Below, one piece after another: positions 52,857 through 60,957 of a stretch of 64,000 nucleotides of DNA. The position numbers and the translations under genes are program-made. Source of the stretch: Streptomyces sp. PCS3-D2 (GTDB lineage Bacteria > Actinomycetota > Actinomycetes > Streptomycetales > Streptomycetaceae); the NCBI RefSeq assembly GCF_000612545.2, contig NZ_CP097800.1, positions 6,354,501 to 6,418,500 on the forward strand. The letters run 5' to 3'. The stretch's first letter is position 1. Every line of letters begins with the position of its first letter. The notes beneath the pieces were generated by a model. That model made no database searches and had not been told where the DNA came from. It saw only the letters and a list, made by a program, of their open reading frames with translations.

Positions 52857-52919
52857 ATGGTCTACATCGAGCGGAACAAGACGGCGGACGTCCTCACATG
52901 CTGTTACGCGGCCCTGTGA
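52857..52919 (+). CDS. Short 20-codon ORF with CC motif, upstream of the HEAT-like gene
   Basis: Encodes a 20-residue peptide: starts MVYIERNK, ends DVLTCCYAAL. ATG 52857 is preceded by GAGAAGG at good spacing and all but one codon end in G or C, both suggesting real translation. It ends 46 bases before the HEAT-like gene. It could be a regulatory leader peptide, a secreted or modified peptide, or a coupling ORF; I recognise no family. The adjacent cysteines are unusual for a random short frame. Confidence 0.5.
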   Translation: MVYIERNKTADVLTCCYAAL

Positions 52920-52965
52920 CTCCCGATTCCCGGTTGCGTCCCCAGCTTGATTTGAGGCCATTCCC

Positions 52966-54363
52966 ATGTTCGAACCAGTCATAGCGCCGAGCGGTACCCT
53001 GCTCGGCCTCCTCCAGCGGGGCCGTGGCGACGGCACGCTGCACGCACTCGCGGCGCCCAGGGCGGAAGCCCTCCAGGCCCTCAACCAGTGCGTGCTCGGC
53101 GATCCGCGCCAGGACTGGCAGGTCGAGAACCGCTCGCTGTACTACGCCAGGCTCTACCTGGATCTCGACGGCCCCCTCGGCGAGATCGAGGGCCACCTCT
53201 TCAGCGCCGACGACCTCGTCGACGACACGGACCACCGCACGGGCCTCGCCCTGTCCGTCCTGGGCCACCTGGCCTCGTACGGCCGCGACGACGCACTGAT
53301 GCTGCTGCGCCGCTACGCCGCGTCCGGGGCCAACTGGGCGTGGGCCCTCGACGAGCTCGCCCTGCGCGACGACGACGAAGGGCTGCGGTCCCTGGCCGCA
53401 CCCGTCCTCGCCCGCTTCCCCGTCACGGCCGAGGGCGAGGCGCGGCTGGCCGCCGCCGTCCGTGACGCCTACGAGCCCCGGCCGTGGTGTCTGTGGGAGG
53501 AGTCCCCGCAGTACGGGGAGCGCTTGGGCGCGGCCCGCCGGCAGGGCTCCTTCGACCGCTGGCAGCGCCAGCTCACCCCGAACGGCCCCCAGCCGGGCTG
53601 GGGCGTTCAGGCCGTCTTCGACTGGGCCGCCGACGGCCTGCGCCGCGGCAACCCGCTGCACGTGCCCGCCGCCCGCTGCCTGGCCGCCGTGGCCCAGCCC
53701 GAGGACCGCTCCGCGATCCTCGCGGCCGCCGCCGGCGCCGACGGCGAGGCCGCCCGGGCCACCGCCCTGCACCACCTGGTCCTCGCCGAACCCGACAATC
53801 CGGCCGTACTGGACCTCATCGAAGCGGCGGCCGACGAGCCCGCCGTGGCCGCGTACGAGCGCATGTGCGGCCCCGCGGCCGTCGAACGGGCCCGGCGCTG
53901 GGTCCACCGGCCCGACGCCCTCGGCGAGGCCGCCGCGGCCCTCCTGGCCGCCCGGGGCGGCGCCGAGGACGCCCCCCTGGTCCTGAGCGCACTGCGCTCC
54001 ACCGTCCGCGGCTCGGGCCCCGACACCCGGCGGCTGTTCGCCCTGGTGGACGGCGCGGGCCGGCTCGCCGTCAACTGCGCCGCCCCCGTACTGCGCCACA
54101 TCTACCGCGAGACGTCCTCGTCCCACCTGCGGGGCCGCGCCGCGCGGGCCCTGGCCAGCACCGACCCCTCCTTCGCGGCGGGCTTCGCCGTCGAGTGCCT
54201 CTGGGACTGCGAGGAGACCACCCGCGAGGTCGCCGCCCGCCACGCCGAGACCGCCGACGCCCGGGTGGCCCCCCGCCTGCGCCGCCTGGCGGCGGACCCG
54301 GCGGAGGAGGAGGACGTGCAGTCCGCCGTGCGCAGCCGCATCACCCCGGAGTCGGCCGTGTAG
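52966..54363 (+). CDS. HEAT-repeat-like helical protein
   Basis: Soluble all-helical protein of 465 aa with repeated alpha-hairpins resembling HEAT repeats, for example LRGRAARALASTDPSFAAGF and CEETTREVAARHAETADARV near the C-terminus. No catalytic motif is visible. Such proteins act as scaffolds. ATG 52966 follows GAGG. The 20-codon ORF upstream may regulate it. Two strong hairpins follow its stop. Confidence 0.82.
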   Translation: MFEPVIAPSGTLLGLLQRGRGDGTLHALAAPRAEALQALNQCVLGDPRQDWQVENRSLYYARLYLDLDGPLGEIEGHLFSADDLVDDTDHRTGLALSVLGHLASYGRDDALMLLRRYAASGANWAWALDELALRDDDEGLRSLAAPVLARFPVTAEGEARLAAAVRDAYEPRPWCLWEESPQYGERLGAARRQGSFDRWQRQLTPNGPQPGWGVQAVFDWAADGLRRGNPLHVPAARCLAAVAQPEDRSAILAAAAGADGEAARATALHHLVLAEPDNPAVLDLIEAAADEPAVAAYERMCGPAAVERARRWVHRPDALGEAAAALLAARGGAEDAPLVLSALRSTVRGSGPDTRRLFALVDGAGRLAVNCAAPVLRHIYRETSSSHLRGRAARALASTDPSFAAGFAVECLWDCEETTREVAARHAETADARVAPRLRRLAADPAEEEDVQSAVRSRITPESAV

Positions 54364-54386
54364 CGCCGCCGAGGATCACGACATCC

Positions 54387-54422
54387 CGCGCCCGGGCCCC
54401 GCGACGACGGAGCCCGGGCGCG
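54387..54422 (+). terminator. Hairpin after the HEAT-like gene
   Basis: CGCGCCCGGGC (54387-54397) and GCCCGGGCGCG (54412-54422) form a perfect 11-bp stem. Confidence 0.7.
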
Positions 54423-54446
54423 TCGCGTTCCCGCCCGGGGACACGG

Positions 54447-54490
54447 TTTCGCCCCGGCCCCCGTGGTAGGCGGTGGGGGCCGGGGCGAAA
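54447..54490. terminator. Strong bidirectional terminator
   Basis: TTTCGCCCCGGCCCCC (54447-54462) and GGGGGCCGGGGCGAAA (54475-54490): a perfect 16-bp stem between the convergent HEAT-like and membrane-protein genes. Confidence 0.9.
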
Positions 54491-54510
54491 GCATGTGAGG
54501 CGCGTGGCGG

Positions 54511-55140
54511 TCAGTTCGCCGGCGGGGGAGCGTCCAGCGCGTAGTCGACGGCGCAGGACGGGACCTTGGCGGTCTCGATCACTCCGACGCCGACGGTGCG
54601 GCTCCGCCCCACCGGGTAGGAGTCCGCCCACTGGAAGGTGAGCGAGAATCCGGGCGGCACCGTCTTGTCGTCGACCTTGAACTCGAGGCCGTCGGCGGAA
54701 CGCAGCAGCAACTCCGAGGCGGGGTCCGCCTGCCGCGCGCGGAAGCCCCCGCCGGGCTCGGAGCACTGCGACGGCGGCCGTATCGGGACCAGCACCGCCG
54801 GCACGCCCAGCTCCTTCAGCGCGTCCACCAGCGCCGGAACCTGACCGGGCTCCGGCATCCCGAACCGCAGTGCGCCGTCCGGGTCCTTCCTGATCCCGGG
54901 CGCATCCGTGGCGGACGGGTCGGGCCCTCCGGCGGCGGCGCCGACGGGCCGGGACCCGTCGCGGGTGCTTCCCGGCACCGCCATCACCGCGACGACCGCC
55001 ACCGTCGCCGCGGCCACCGCGAGGGGGACGCCGTAGCGGCGGGCGAAGGAGCGGGCCGGGGTCGGGAGCGGGGTCTGCGGGAAGCGGGCCACAAGGGCCG
55101 CCTTCAGGCGGTCCTCGAAGCCGCTGGGGCGGGTGGTCAT
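54511..55140 (-). CDS. Single-pass membrane protein, likely partner of the ECF sigma factor
   Basis: Protein of 209 aa: cytoplasmic N-terminus of about 35 residues (SGFEDRLKAALVARFPQTPL), one membrane helix (about 37-56, GVPLAVAAATVAVVAVMAVP) and an extracytoplasmic domain with two cysteines (C near 126 and 195) that could pair. It overlaps the sigma gene by 4 bases (ATGA), so the two are coupled. This is the usual layout of sigma/anti-sigma pairs, but the N-terminus lacks the HxxxCxxC ZAS motif, so anti-sigma activity is inferred. Confidence 0.78.
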   Translation of the reverse strand: MTTRPSGFEDRLKAALVARFPQTPLPTPARSFARRYGVPLAVAAATVAVVAVMAVPGSTRDGSRPVGAAAGGPDPSATDAPGIRKDPDGALRFGMPEPGQVPALVDALKELGVPAVLVPIRPPSQCSEPGGGFRARQADPASELLLRSADGLEFKVDDKTVPPGFSLTFQWADSYPVGRSRTVGVGVIETAKVPSCAVDYALDAPPPAN

Positions 55141-55712
55141 CGGGCTGCCTCCAGTCGGTGTCGGGTGACGGAGCCCACGGCTCCGCGCAGGGCGCGCCGG
55201 GCGCGGTGCAGGCGGACGCGGACTGTCGCCCGGGTGATGCCGAGGGCCTGTGCGGCCTCGGTCGGGGTGAGCTCGTCCACCACCACGAGGTCGAGGACGG
55301 CACGCAGCGGCTCGGACAGGGAGGCGTGGCGCTCGGCCAGCTCCCGGCAGGCCCGCTCCGCGTCTATGCGCTCCTCCAGCGCGGCCACGTCCTCGTCGTC
55401 CAGCAGCCGGCGGCCGCTCAGGCGCGCCAGCGCGCCGCTCTCCCGGGCCTTCCCGCGGGCGTGCCCGGCCAGGACGTTGCGTGCGATGCCGAACAGCCAG
55501 GCGACCGGGGCTCCCTTGTGCCCCCGGTAGGTGCCGGCCGATCCCATCGCCGCGAGGAAGACGTCCGCCGTCAGATCGGCCGCCAGGTGCGGATCGGCGA
55601 CCCGGCGGGTGACGAAGCCGAGAACGGCGTCGACGTGTTCCTCGTAGAACGCCCCGAATCCCTCGGCCGTCCTGAGATCCGGCGGGCCGGTCTCGTGTCG
55701 TGGGTTGCGCAC
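55137..55712 (-). CDS. ECF-type RNA polymerase sigma factor
   Basis: Alternative sigma factor of 191 aa. Region 2 is FGAFYEEHVDAVLGFVTRRV with DLTADVFLAAM and APVAWLFGIARNVLAGH; region 4 is LDLVVVDELTPTEAAQALGI with RVRLHRARRALRGAV. The variable linker between them carries an acidic stretch. GTG 55712 follows GGGGAGGAACCGG, much better than the longer frame. Coupled to the membrane-protein gene downstream. Confidence 0.9.
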   Translation of the reverse strand: MRNPRHETGPPDLRTAEGFGAFYEEHVDAVLGFVTRRVADPHLAADLTADVFLAAMGSAGTYRGHKGAPVAWLFGIARNVLAGHARGKARESGALARLSGRRLLDDEDVAALEERIDAERACRELAERHASLSEPLRAVLDLVVVDELTPTEAAQALGITRATVRVRLHRARRALRGAVGSVTRHRLEAAR

Positions 55713-55785
55713 CCGGTTCCTCCCCTGCACGAGGGACCCGGTCGGTCCCCTCACCTGGTACTTGGCCGCAGCCCCCGAAAGCGTT

Positions 55786-56652
55786 TCACCGGGCCCGCAC
55801 GAACCTGACCGGGGTACCGGGCCGGGCCTGTGCGGCCGCGTCCAGGGCGGGACCCGGCGGGACCACGCCCACCACCGGGTAGCCCCCGGTCACCGGATGG
55901 TCGGCCAGGAACACCACCGGCAGGCCGTCCGGGGGCACCTGGACCGCGCCCAGCACCATGCCCTCGCTCGGCAGCTCCCCGGGCCGGGCGCGGACCAGCG
56001 CGGGGCCGCCCTCCGTGCGCAGCCCGATCCGGTTCGAACGCGGCGACACCCGCAGCGCCGAGCGCCACAGCCCGGCGAGGGACCCACCGGTGAACCAGTC
56101 CGCACGCGGCCCGAGCCGGAGCGGCAGCAGCAACTGCGACGGCGCCGCCGGCAGCCCGTACGCGTCCGCCGCGGGGACCGCTCCCGGCCCGGCCGGTCCC
56201 ACCGGCAGCGCCATCCCGGCCGACAGGACCGGCGGCCCCAGGCCCGACAGGAGGTCCGTGGAGCGACTGCCGAGGACCGGCGGGACGGCGAAGCCTCCCC
56301 GCACCGCGACGTAGCCGCGCAGTCCCGACTCGGCCCGGCCCACCTCCAGCTCCGCCCCGGCCGGCAGCCCGACCGGTGCGCCCCAGGCCACCGGGCGCCC
56401 GGAGACCCGTACCGGACAGGGCGCACCCGTGACCGCCACGACCGTCGGGGTCAGGGCCCGCAGCGACACCCCGTCCAGGGTCGTCTCCAGCGCCGCCGCG
56501 CCCGGCGGGTTGCCGAGCAGCCGGTTCGCCAGCGCGTACGCCGCCGTGTCCAGTGCTCCCGACCGGGGGACCCCCAGGTGCGCGTATCCCGGGCGGCCCC
56601 GGTCCTGGACCGTCGTCAGCGCCCCCGGCCGCACCACCAGCAGTTCAGCCAC
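55786..56652 (-). CDS. pxpC: 5-oxoprolinase subunit C (biotin-dependent carboxyltransferase-like)
   Basis: With PxpA and PxpB hydrolyses 5-oxo-L-proline to glutamate using ATP. The 288-aa protein shows VVRPGALTTVQDRGRPGYAH, the KipA/AHS2 N-terminal signature, then GVPRSGALDTAAYALANRLL, LRVSPRSNRIGLRTEGG and the C-terminal FLADHPVTGGYPVVGVV. It overlaps pxpB by 8 bases. GTG start at 56652. Confidence 0.93.
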   Translation of the reverse strand: MAELLVVRPGALTTVQDRGRPGYAHLGVPRSGALDTAAYALANRLLGNPPGAAALETTLDGVSLRALTPTVVAVTGAPCPVRVSGRPVAWGAPVGLPAGAELEVGRAESGLRGYVAVRGGFAVPPVLGSRSTDLLSGLGPPVLSAGMALPVGPAGPGAVPAADAYGLPAAPSQLLLPLRLGPRADWFTGGSLAGLWRSALRVSPRSNRIGLRTEGGPALVRARPGELPSEGMVLGAVQVPPDGLPVVFLADHPVTGGYPVVGVVPPGPALDAAAQARPGTPVRFVRAR

Positions 56653-57265
56653 GGCCGCCTGCCGTGAACCGCACCCGGACGCCCGGCGCGAACAGGGCCG
56701 CCGGTTCCCGCTCGGGGTCCCAGAGCACCGCGTCGGTGGAGCCGATCAGCTGCCAGCCGCCGGGGGAGGAGCGCGGGTACACCCCGGCGTACTCCCCGGC
56801 CAGCGCCAGCGAACCCGCCGGGACGGCCGTGCGCGGAGTGTCCCGGCGCGGCACGTGGAGGCGCTCCGGCAGCCCCGTCAGATAGCCGAAGCCCGGCGCG
56901 AACCCGCAGAAGGCCACCCGGAACGCGAGGGCGCCGACGATGCCCGGCACCTTCCCGGGGTCCACCCCCCACAGCCGGGCCACCTCGGGCAGGTCCGGCC
57001 CGTCGTAGCGCACCGGGACGGTGACCAGCGGGCCCTCTTCGCGGGTGAGCGGCGGCACGTCCCAGCGGGCGATGCGGGCCCCGAGCGCGGCGGGATCCCG
57101 CACGCCGTCGAGCAGTACCGTCCGGGCCGCGGGCACCAGGTCGCCCACGGTCCCCAGCTCGCCGGCGTCCCGGCGGCGCAGCAGCTCGGCGTGGAGCGCG
57201 GCGACCTCCTCGGCCGAACCCAGCTCGATCAGCAGCGCCTGCGCGCCCACCACCAGCGTCCTCAC
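56645..57265 (-). CDS. pxpB: 5-oxoprolinase subunit B (KipI/AHS1 family)
   Basis: Second 5-oxoprolinase subunit, 206 aa, KipI-like. Marks are VPVRYDGPDLPEVARLWGV, FCGFAPGFGYLTGLPERLHV, PRTAVPAGSLALAGEYAGVY and GGWQLIGSTDAVLWDP. GTG 57265 overlaps the pxpA stop by 4 bases. Confidence 0.93.
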   Translation of the reverse strand: MRTLVVGAQALLIELGSAEEVAALHAELLRRRDAGELGTVGDLVPAARTVLLDGVRDPAALGARIARWDVPPLTREEGPLVTVPVRYDGPDLPEVARLWGVDPGKVPGIVGALAFRVAFCGFAPGFGYLTGLPERLHVPRRDTPRTAVPAGSLALAGEYAGVYPRSSPGGWQLIGSTDAVLWDPEREPAALFAPGVRVRFTAGGRG

Positions 57266-58056
57266 ACGAACGCCTCCACCCTCACCCCTGCTGCGCCCAG
57301 CGCCTCCCGGATGCGCAGGGCGAGCCCCGCCGCTCCGGGGGTGTCGCCGTGCAGGCACAGGGAGCGCGCGGCCACGGGCATCACGGAGCCGTCGGCGGCC
57401 ACGACCGTGCCCCGGGCCGCCATCCGCACGGCCCGGGCCACCACCACGTCCGGGTCGTGCAGCACGGATCCGGGTTCGCCGCGCGGCACCAGTGCCCCGG
57501 CCGGAGTGTAGGCGCGGTCGGCGAACGCCTCCGGTACGGGAGCCAGCCCGGCCTCTTCGGCGGCGGCGAGGAGCATCGAGCCGGGCAGCCCGAGGACGGG
57601 CAGCCCGCCGGTCGCTCCGGAGCCGGCCGCCAGCCGGACGCCCGCGACGACGGCGGCCGCCTGCCCGGCGTCGTGCACGGTCCGGTTGTGGAGAGCGCCG
57701 TGCGGTTTGACGTAGGACACCCGGGCTCCGGCCGCCCGCGCGAACACCTCCAGCGCGCCGATCTGGTAGGCGACCTCGTCGGCCAGTTCGCCGGGCGGCA
57801 CGTCCATGGCGCGCCGGCCGAAGCCCGCCAGGTCGCGGTAGGAGACCTGCGCGCCGATCCGCACGCCCCGCTCGGCGGCCCGTTCGCAGACCCGGCGCAT
57901 GATGGACGGGTCGCCGGCGTGGAAGCCGCAGGCGACGTTGGCGCTCGTGACGACGGACAGCAGGGCGTCGTCGTCGGTGAGCGTCCAGCGGCCGAATCCC
58001 TCGCCGAGATCGGCGTTGAGGTCGATCACCGGAGTGGATGCGATCATGGAATCCAT
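57262..58056 (-). CDS. pxpA: 5-oxoprolinase subunit A (LamB/YcsF family)
   Basis: Catalytic-type subunit of 264 aa. Signatures are IDLNADLGEGFGRWTLTDDD, SANVACGFHAGDPSIMRRVC, GAQVSYRDLAGFGRRAMDV and VSYVKPHGALHNRTVHD. ATG 58056 (MDSM) or 58047; neither has a strong ribosome-binding site. First gene of pxpABC, divergent from the SMC-like operon. Confidence 0.93.
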   Translation of the reverse strand: MDSMIASTPVIDLNADLGEGFGRWTLTDDDALLSVVTSANVACGFHAGDPSIMRRVCERAAERGVRIGAQVSYRDLAGFGRRAMDVPPGELADEVAYQIGALEVFARAAGARVSYVKPHGALHNRTVHDAGQAAAVVAGVRLAAGSGATGGLPVLGLPGSMLLAAAEEAGLAPVPEAFADRAYTPAGALVPRGEPGSVLHDPDVVVARAVRMAARGTVVAADGSVMPVAARSLCLHGDTPGAAGLALRIREALGAAGVRVEAFV

Positions 58057-58145
58057 GTGCTGAGCGTAGAGCAGGCGCACGGCGCTCCGGCGGGGGACGG
58101 ACACCCGCCCCGGGTCGGGGTACTGATCGGGCCGAACCATGCCGT

Positions 58146-58176
58146 TTGGGATGTTGTCAGCAACAGGACCTAGTCT
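58146..58176 (+). promoter_or_regulatory. Candidate promoter for the SMC-like operon (leaderless)
   Basis: TTGGGA (58146-58151), 19 bases, TAGTCT (58171-58176), then 6 bases to GTG 58183. Transcription would start at or near the start codon. Confidence 0.4.
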
Positions 58177-58182
58177 TTGTCC

Positions 58183-59685
58183 GTGACTCTCCCCGCCCCG
58201 GCGAAGACCCTTCCCTCCCCGGCGCCGGGCCCGGCCGCCGACGAGGGCCTGGCCCGGCGGCTGCGCGCGCTCGCCTGCACCGCCCCGCTCCACGACCTCG
58301 ACGTACGCAAGGCCAATCTGGCGGGCGAGTACGGCATCTACGCCATGGCGGAGGTCGCGCTCGCCGCGATCGACCTGGTCACCCTCAACATGGACTTCGA
58401 CACCGGCGCCGACCACGAGCAGATAGTGGCCAGGCTGCTGCCGCGCGTCGCGGCCCAGGCGCCGGCCCGCCCGACGGCCGAGCACGAGCGGGTGGCCCGC
58501 TGGGTGCTGGAGAACCTGATCAACGTCGGCAGTGTGGACCGGGGCTTCCGTGCGATCTACGGCACCTTCGGCCCCGACGGCGTCTACGTGCGCCGCGACT
58601 ACGACTTCAAGCTGATCGAAGAGGTCCCCTACGGCGGCGCGGTCTACCTGCGCACCACCGACGAGGCCGTCAACGTCCTGGTCGGGGCCCTCGACACCGA
58701 TGTCACCAGCGCCCAGATCGCCGCCGAGGTCAAGCTGGAGGTGCTGATCAGCCGCGGGCGGCTGGCGGATGCCCAACTGGCCGCCGAGCAGGCCCGCTAC
58801 CGGACCGTGCAGTACGCCGAGACCCTGCGCCGGACCCTGGACGCGACCCGGCGCAACGTCCGGGCGGTGGACTGGCTCCAGGCCGTCCCGGACATGATCG
58901 CCGAGGCGCTGGAGCACGTCGCCGACCGCTACCGCCACGAGAACGCGATCCTCACGAACATCCGCAGGGCGCGCGACGAGGCCGAGGAGCCGGAGAACAA
59001 GCGCCGCGCGGCCGAGCTCGTCGACATCGTCAAGGACTGCATCCGCCGCCACACCCAGCTGCAGTCCCGGCTGCTGGACGCCGGCCCGCTGTTCCGCGCC
59101 GAGCAGGACCGCCAGGCCTTCGCCGCCCCGGCGGCGCGCACCGGCATCGACCTGTACGGGCAGCTCGTCGCCCCGCTCCTGCCGCTGCCCGTGGAGCAGG
59201 CGCGCCGGGTCACCGACGCCTTCTTCGCCGCCGGGGCGGGGCTGCGCACGCCCGTCTCGGTGCGGGTCGCCGACCTCGTCGAGATCCTGCTCACCCCGCC
59301 GGTGGAACGCGAACACCTCGGCGCGGAGATGCCGGAGCCGGACCTGATCGCCACCCCGGACGACAGCCGCTTCAGCGAGGAGCAGCTCGCCGCCGCGATG
59401 CGGCTCCTGGACCTGCCGCACGACGCCCCGCGCCGGCTGTCCGGACTCCTCGCGGAGGCCCGCCGCAGCGATAGCGAACTGCCCTACCTGGTGGCCCTGC
59501 TGGCCGTGCACGCCGCGAGCCCGGCCGTGGGCACCGCGTACCGCCAGGGCGAGGAGCGGCTGCTCTTCGCCGTGGACGACGGCACCCAGCTCGACGACCC
59601 CGAGTTCGGCGGCGCCGACCTCATCGTCGGCACCGCTCTCCTCGACGCCGCCGGCATGGCCGCCGACCGTGCGGAGGCGTCGTGA
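58183..59685 (+). CDS. Helical protein, candidate MksF/JetA-like (kleisin) subunit of SMC-like complex
   Basis: Cytoplasmic protein of 500 aa that I cannot place in a named family. After a Pro-rich start (about 1-22) it is predicted all-helical: ERVARWVLENLINVGSVDRG and TFGPDGVYVRRDYDFKLIEE (a winged-helix-like segment), then a long helical middle (about 215-305, YAETLRRTLDATRRNVRAVD, EHVADRYRHENAILTNIRR). Length, first position and helical middle resemble MukF/MksF and JetA. Start: GTG 58183 fits a leaderless message; TTG 58177 (with AGGA 8 bases upstream) is an alternative. It overlaps the next ORF by 4 bases. Confidence 0.8.
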   Translation: MTLPAPAKTLPSPAPGPAADEGLARRLRALACTAPLHDLDVRKANLAGEYGIYAMAEVALAAIDLVTLNMDFDTGADHEQIVARLLPRVAAQAPARPTAEHERVARWVLENLINVGSVDRGFRAIYGTFGPDGVYVRRDYDFKLIEEVPYGGAVYLRTTDEAVNVLVGALDTDVTSAQIAAEVKLEVLISRGRLADAQLAAEQARYRTVQYAETLRRTLDATRRNVRAVDWLQAVPDMIAEALEHVADRYRHENAILTNIRRARDEAEEPENKRRAAELVDIVKDCIRRHTQLQSRLLDAGPLFRAEQDRQAFAAPAARTGIDLYGQLVAPLLPLPVEQARRVTDAFFAAGAGLRTPVSVRVADLVEILLTPPVEREHLGAEMPEPDLIATPDDSRFSEEQLAAAMRLLDLPHDAPRRLSGLLAEARRSDSELPYLVALLAVHAASPAVGTAYRQGEERLLFAVDDGTQLDDPEFGGADLIVGTALLDAAGMAADRAEAS

Positions 59686-60005
59686 GCCGCCCTGTCCCGG
59701 CGCCGGCCGGACGGGTGGCGGCAGTCGCCGCGCCCGCACCGGAGCCGGTCCCGCCGGGGCCCACACCCGTCCCGCCGGACCTGGCGGCGCGGGCGCCGAG
59801 GCGCAGCGGCCCCGGGAAACCCGGCCCCGCCCGGCACCGATTCCTGCCCGGCCCCGGCCCCGGCCCCGGCTGCCGCCGGGCGGTGTCCGCGGCCCACGCT
59901 CCGGCGGGGCCGAACGCGCCGGAGCCGCCCGCCGCGCACAGCGGACCCGCCGACCGCCCCCGTACGCCCCGTACCACCCGCACCGCCGAGGAGACGCACC
60001 CGTGA
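59682..60005 (+). CDS. Proline/alanine-rich mini-ORF bridging two operon genes
   Basis: Frame of 107 codons starting at GTG 59682, which overlaps the preceding stop (GTGA), with GGAGG 4 bases upstream. It ends in TGA 60003-60005, overlapping the next start GTG 60002 (GTGA). About 90 percent of third positions are G/C. The protein is disordered (GPGPGPG, PPGPTPVPPDL) with many Arg and one Cys. It could be a translated linker, a real disordered subunit or a coupling ORF. No family is recognised. Confidence 0.5.
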   Translation: MSRPVPAPAGRVAAVAAPAPEPVPPGPTPVPPDLAARAPRRSGPGKPGPARHRFLPGPGPGPGCRRAVSAAHAPAGPNAPEPPAAHSGPADRPRTPRTTRTAEETHP

Positions 60006-60904
60006 GCGACCACCACGCCGAGCACCCCGCGTGGAGCGAGCCCGACACGTCGTCGGCTCCCGTCGCGCCCGCCGCCGGAGGGTCGGTGACCCCGGCGGAC
60101 GCCGCCGACGCGGCCCGGCTCGTCGCCTTCGGGCTCCAGCCCAAGCTGGCCCCCGCCCGTGACGCCGAGTACGCCGAACTGCTCCGCCGCTACCGTGAGG
60201 AACCCGCCTTCGGCCGCCTCGCCGACGCCGTCGCGACCGGCCTCGGCCTCGTCGTGCTGGAGGTGTCCCCGCGCGCCGGAATGGCCGTGGCCGCCGACGA
60301 GGAATCCGTCTTCGCCGTCCGCATGGGCGACTACGCCCGCCGCACCGCGGCAGACTCCGCCGACCGGTTCCTGCACGGCCTCGCCCACCTCGCCGTCGCC
60401 GCCCTCGCCTTCCCGCGCCCCGAGGACCTCGCCGACGACGGATACATCGGCCGCGTCACCGTCAACGGCGTCGACGCCTTCGTCCGGCAGACCTGCCGCC
60501 GTCTGGAGGAGCGCGCCGAGGAGCTCGGTGAGAACACCGACCCGGCCTCCGACGCCCCGGGGCTGGAGGCCGCCTGGCGCGTCTACGCCCGCCGCAGCGC
60601 GACCGGTGCCACCAAGGACGCCCGCCGCCTCGCCGGGTCCACCACGGGCATCGTCGGCAAGGCCGCCGCCTTCCTCACCGACTCCGGCTTCCTCCAGCGC
60701 ACCGGGGACGAGGCCGGCGGCACCTACCGCACCACCCCCCGCTACCAGCTCCAGGTCCGCGACATGGCGGGCAGCTCGGCCATGGCCGAGCTCCTGGAAC
60801 TCGGCGTGGTCCCCGTCAGCGACGGCTCCGCCACCCTCCTGCCGGCGCCCGAGGGCGACGACCTGGAGCTGGCCGCCGACGCCGGGCTGCCCTTCCACGC
60901 CTGA
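60002..60904 (+). CDS. Candidate MksE/JetB-like (KITE) subunit, probable winged-helix protein
   Basis: Cytoplasmic protein of 300 aa. The first 45 residues are polar; a helical core follows (EYAELLRRYREEPAFGRLAD, LVVLEVSPRAGMAVAADEES, DRFLHGLAHLAVAALAFPRP), then a winged-helix-like segment (STTGIVGKAAAFLTDSGFLQ, then YRTTPRYQLQVRDMA). The ending MAELLELGVVPVSDGS is typical of MksE/JetB-like partners that end in a wing. The family is not recognised by name; the role is inferred from gene order beside an SMC-like ATPase. GTG 60002 follows GAGGAG. Confidence 0.8.
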   Translation: MSDHHAEHPAWSEPDTSSAPVAPAAGGSVTPADAADAARLVAFGLQPKLAPARDAEYAELLRRYREEPAFGRLADAVATGLGLVVLEVSPRAGMAVAADEESVFAVRMGDYARRTAADSADRFLHGLAHLAVAALAFPRPEDLADDGYIGRVTVNGVDAFVRQTCRRLEERAEELGENTDPASDAPGLEAAWRVYARRSATGATKDARRLAGSTTGIVGKAAAFLTDSGFLQRTGDEAGGTYRTTPRYQLQVRDMAGSSAMAELLELGVVPVSDGSATLLPAPEGDDLELAADAGLPFHA

Positions 60905-60957
60905 GTCCCGACTCCCCCAGACCCTCCCTCACCCAGACACCACGAGAGTCCGCCGCC

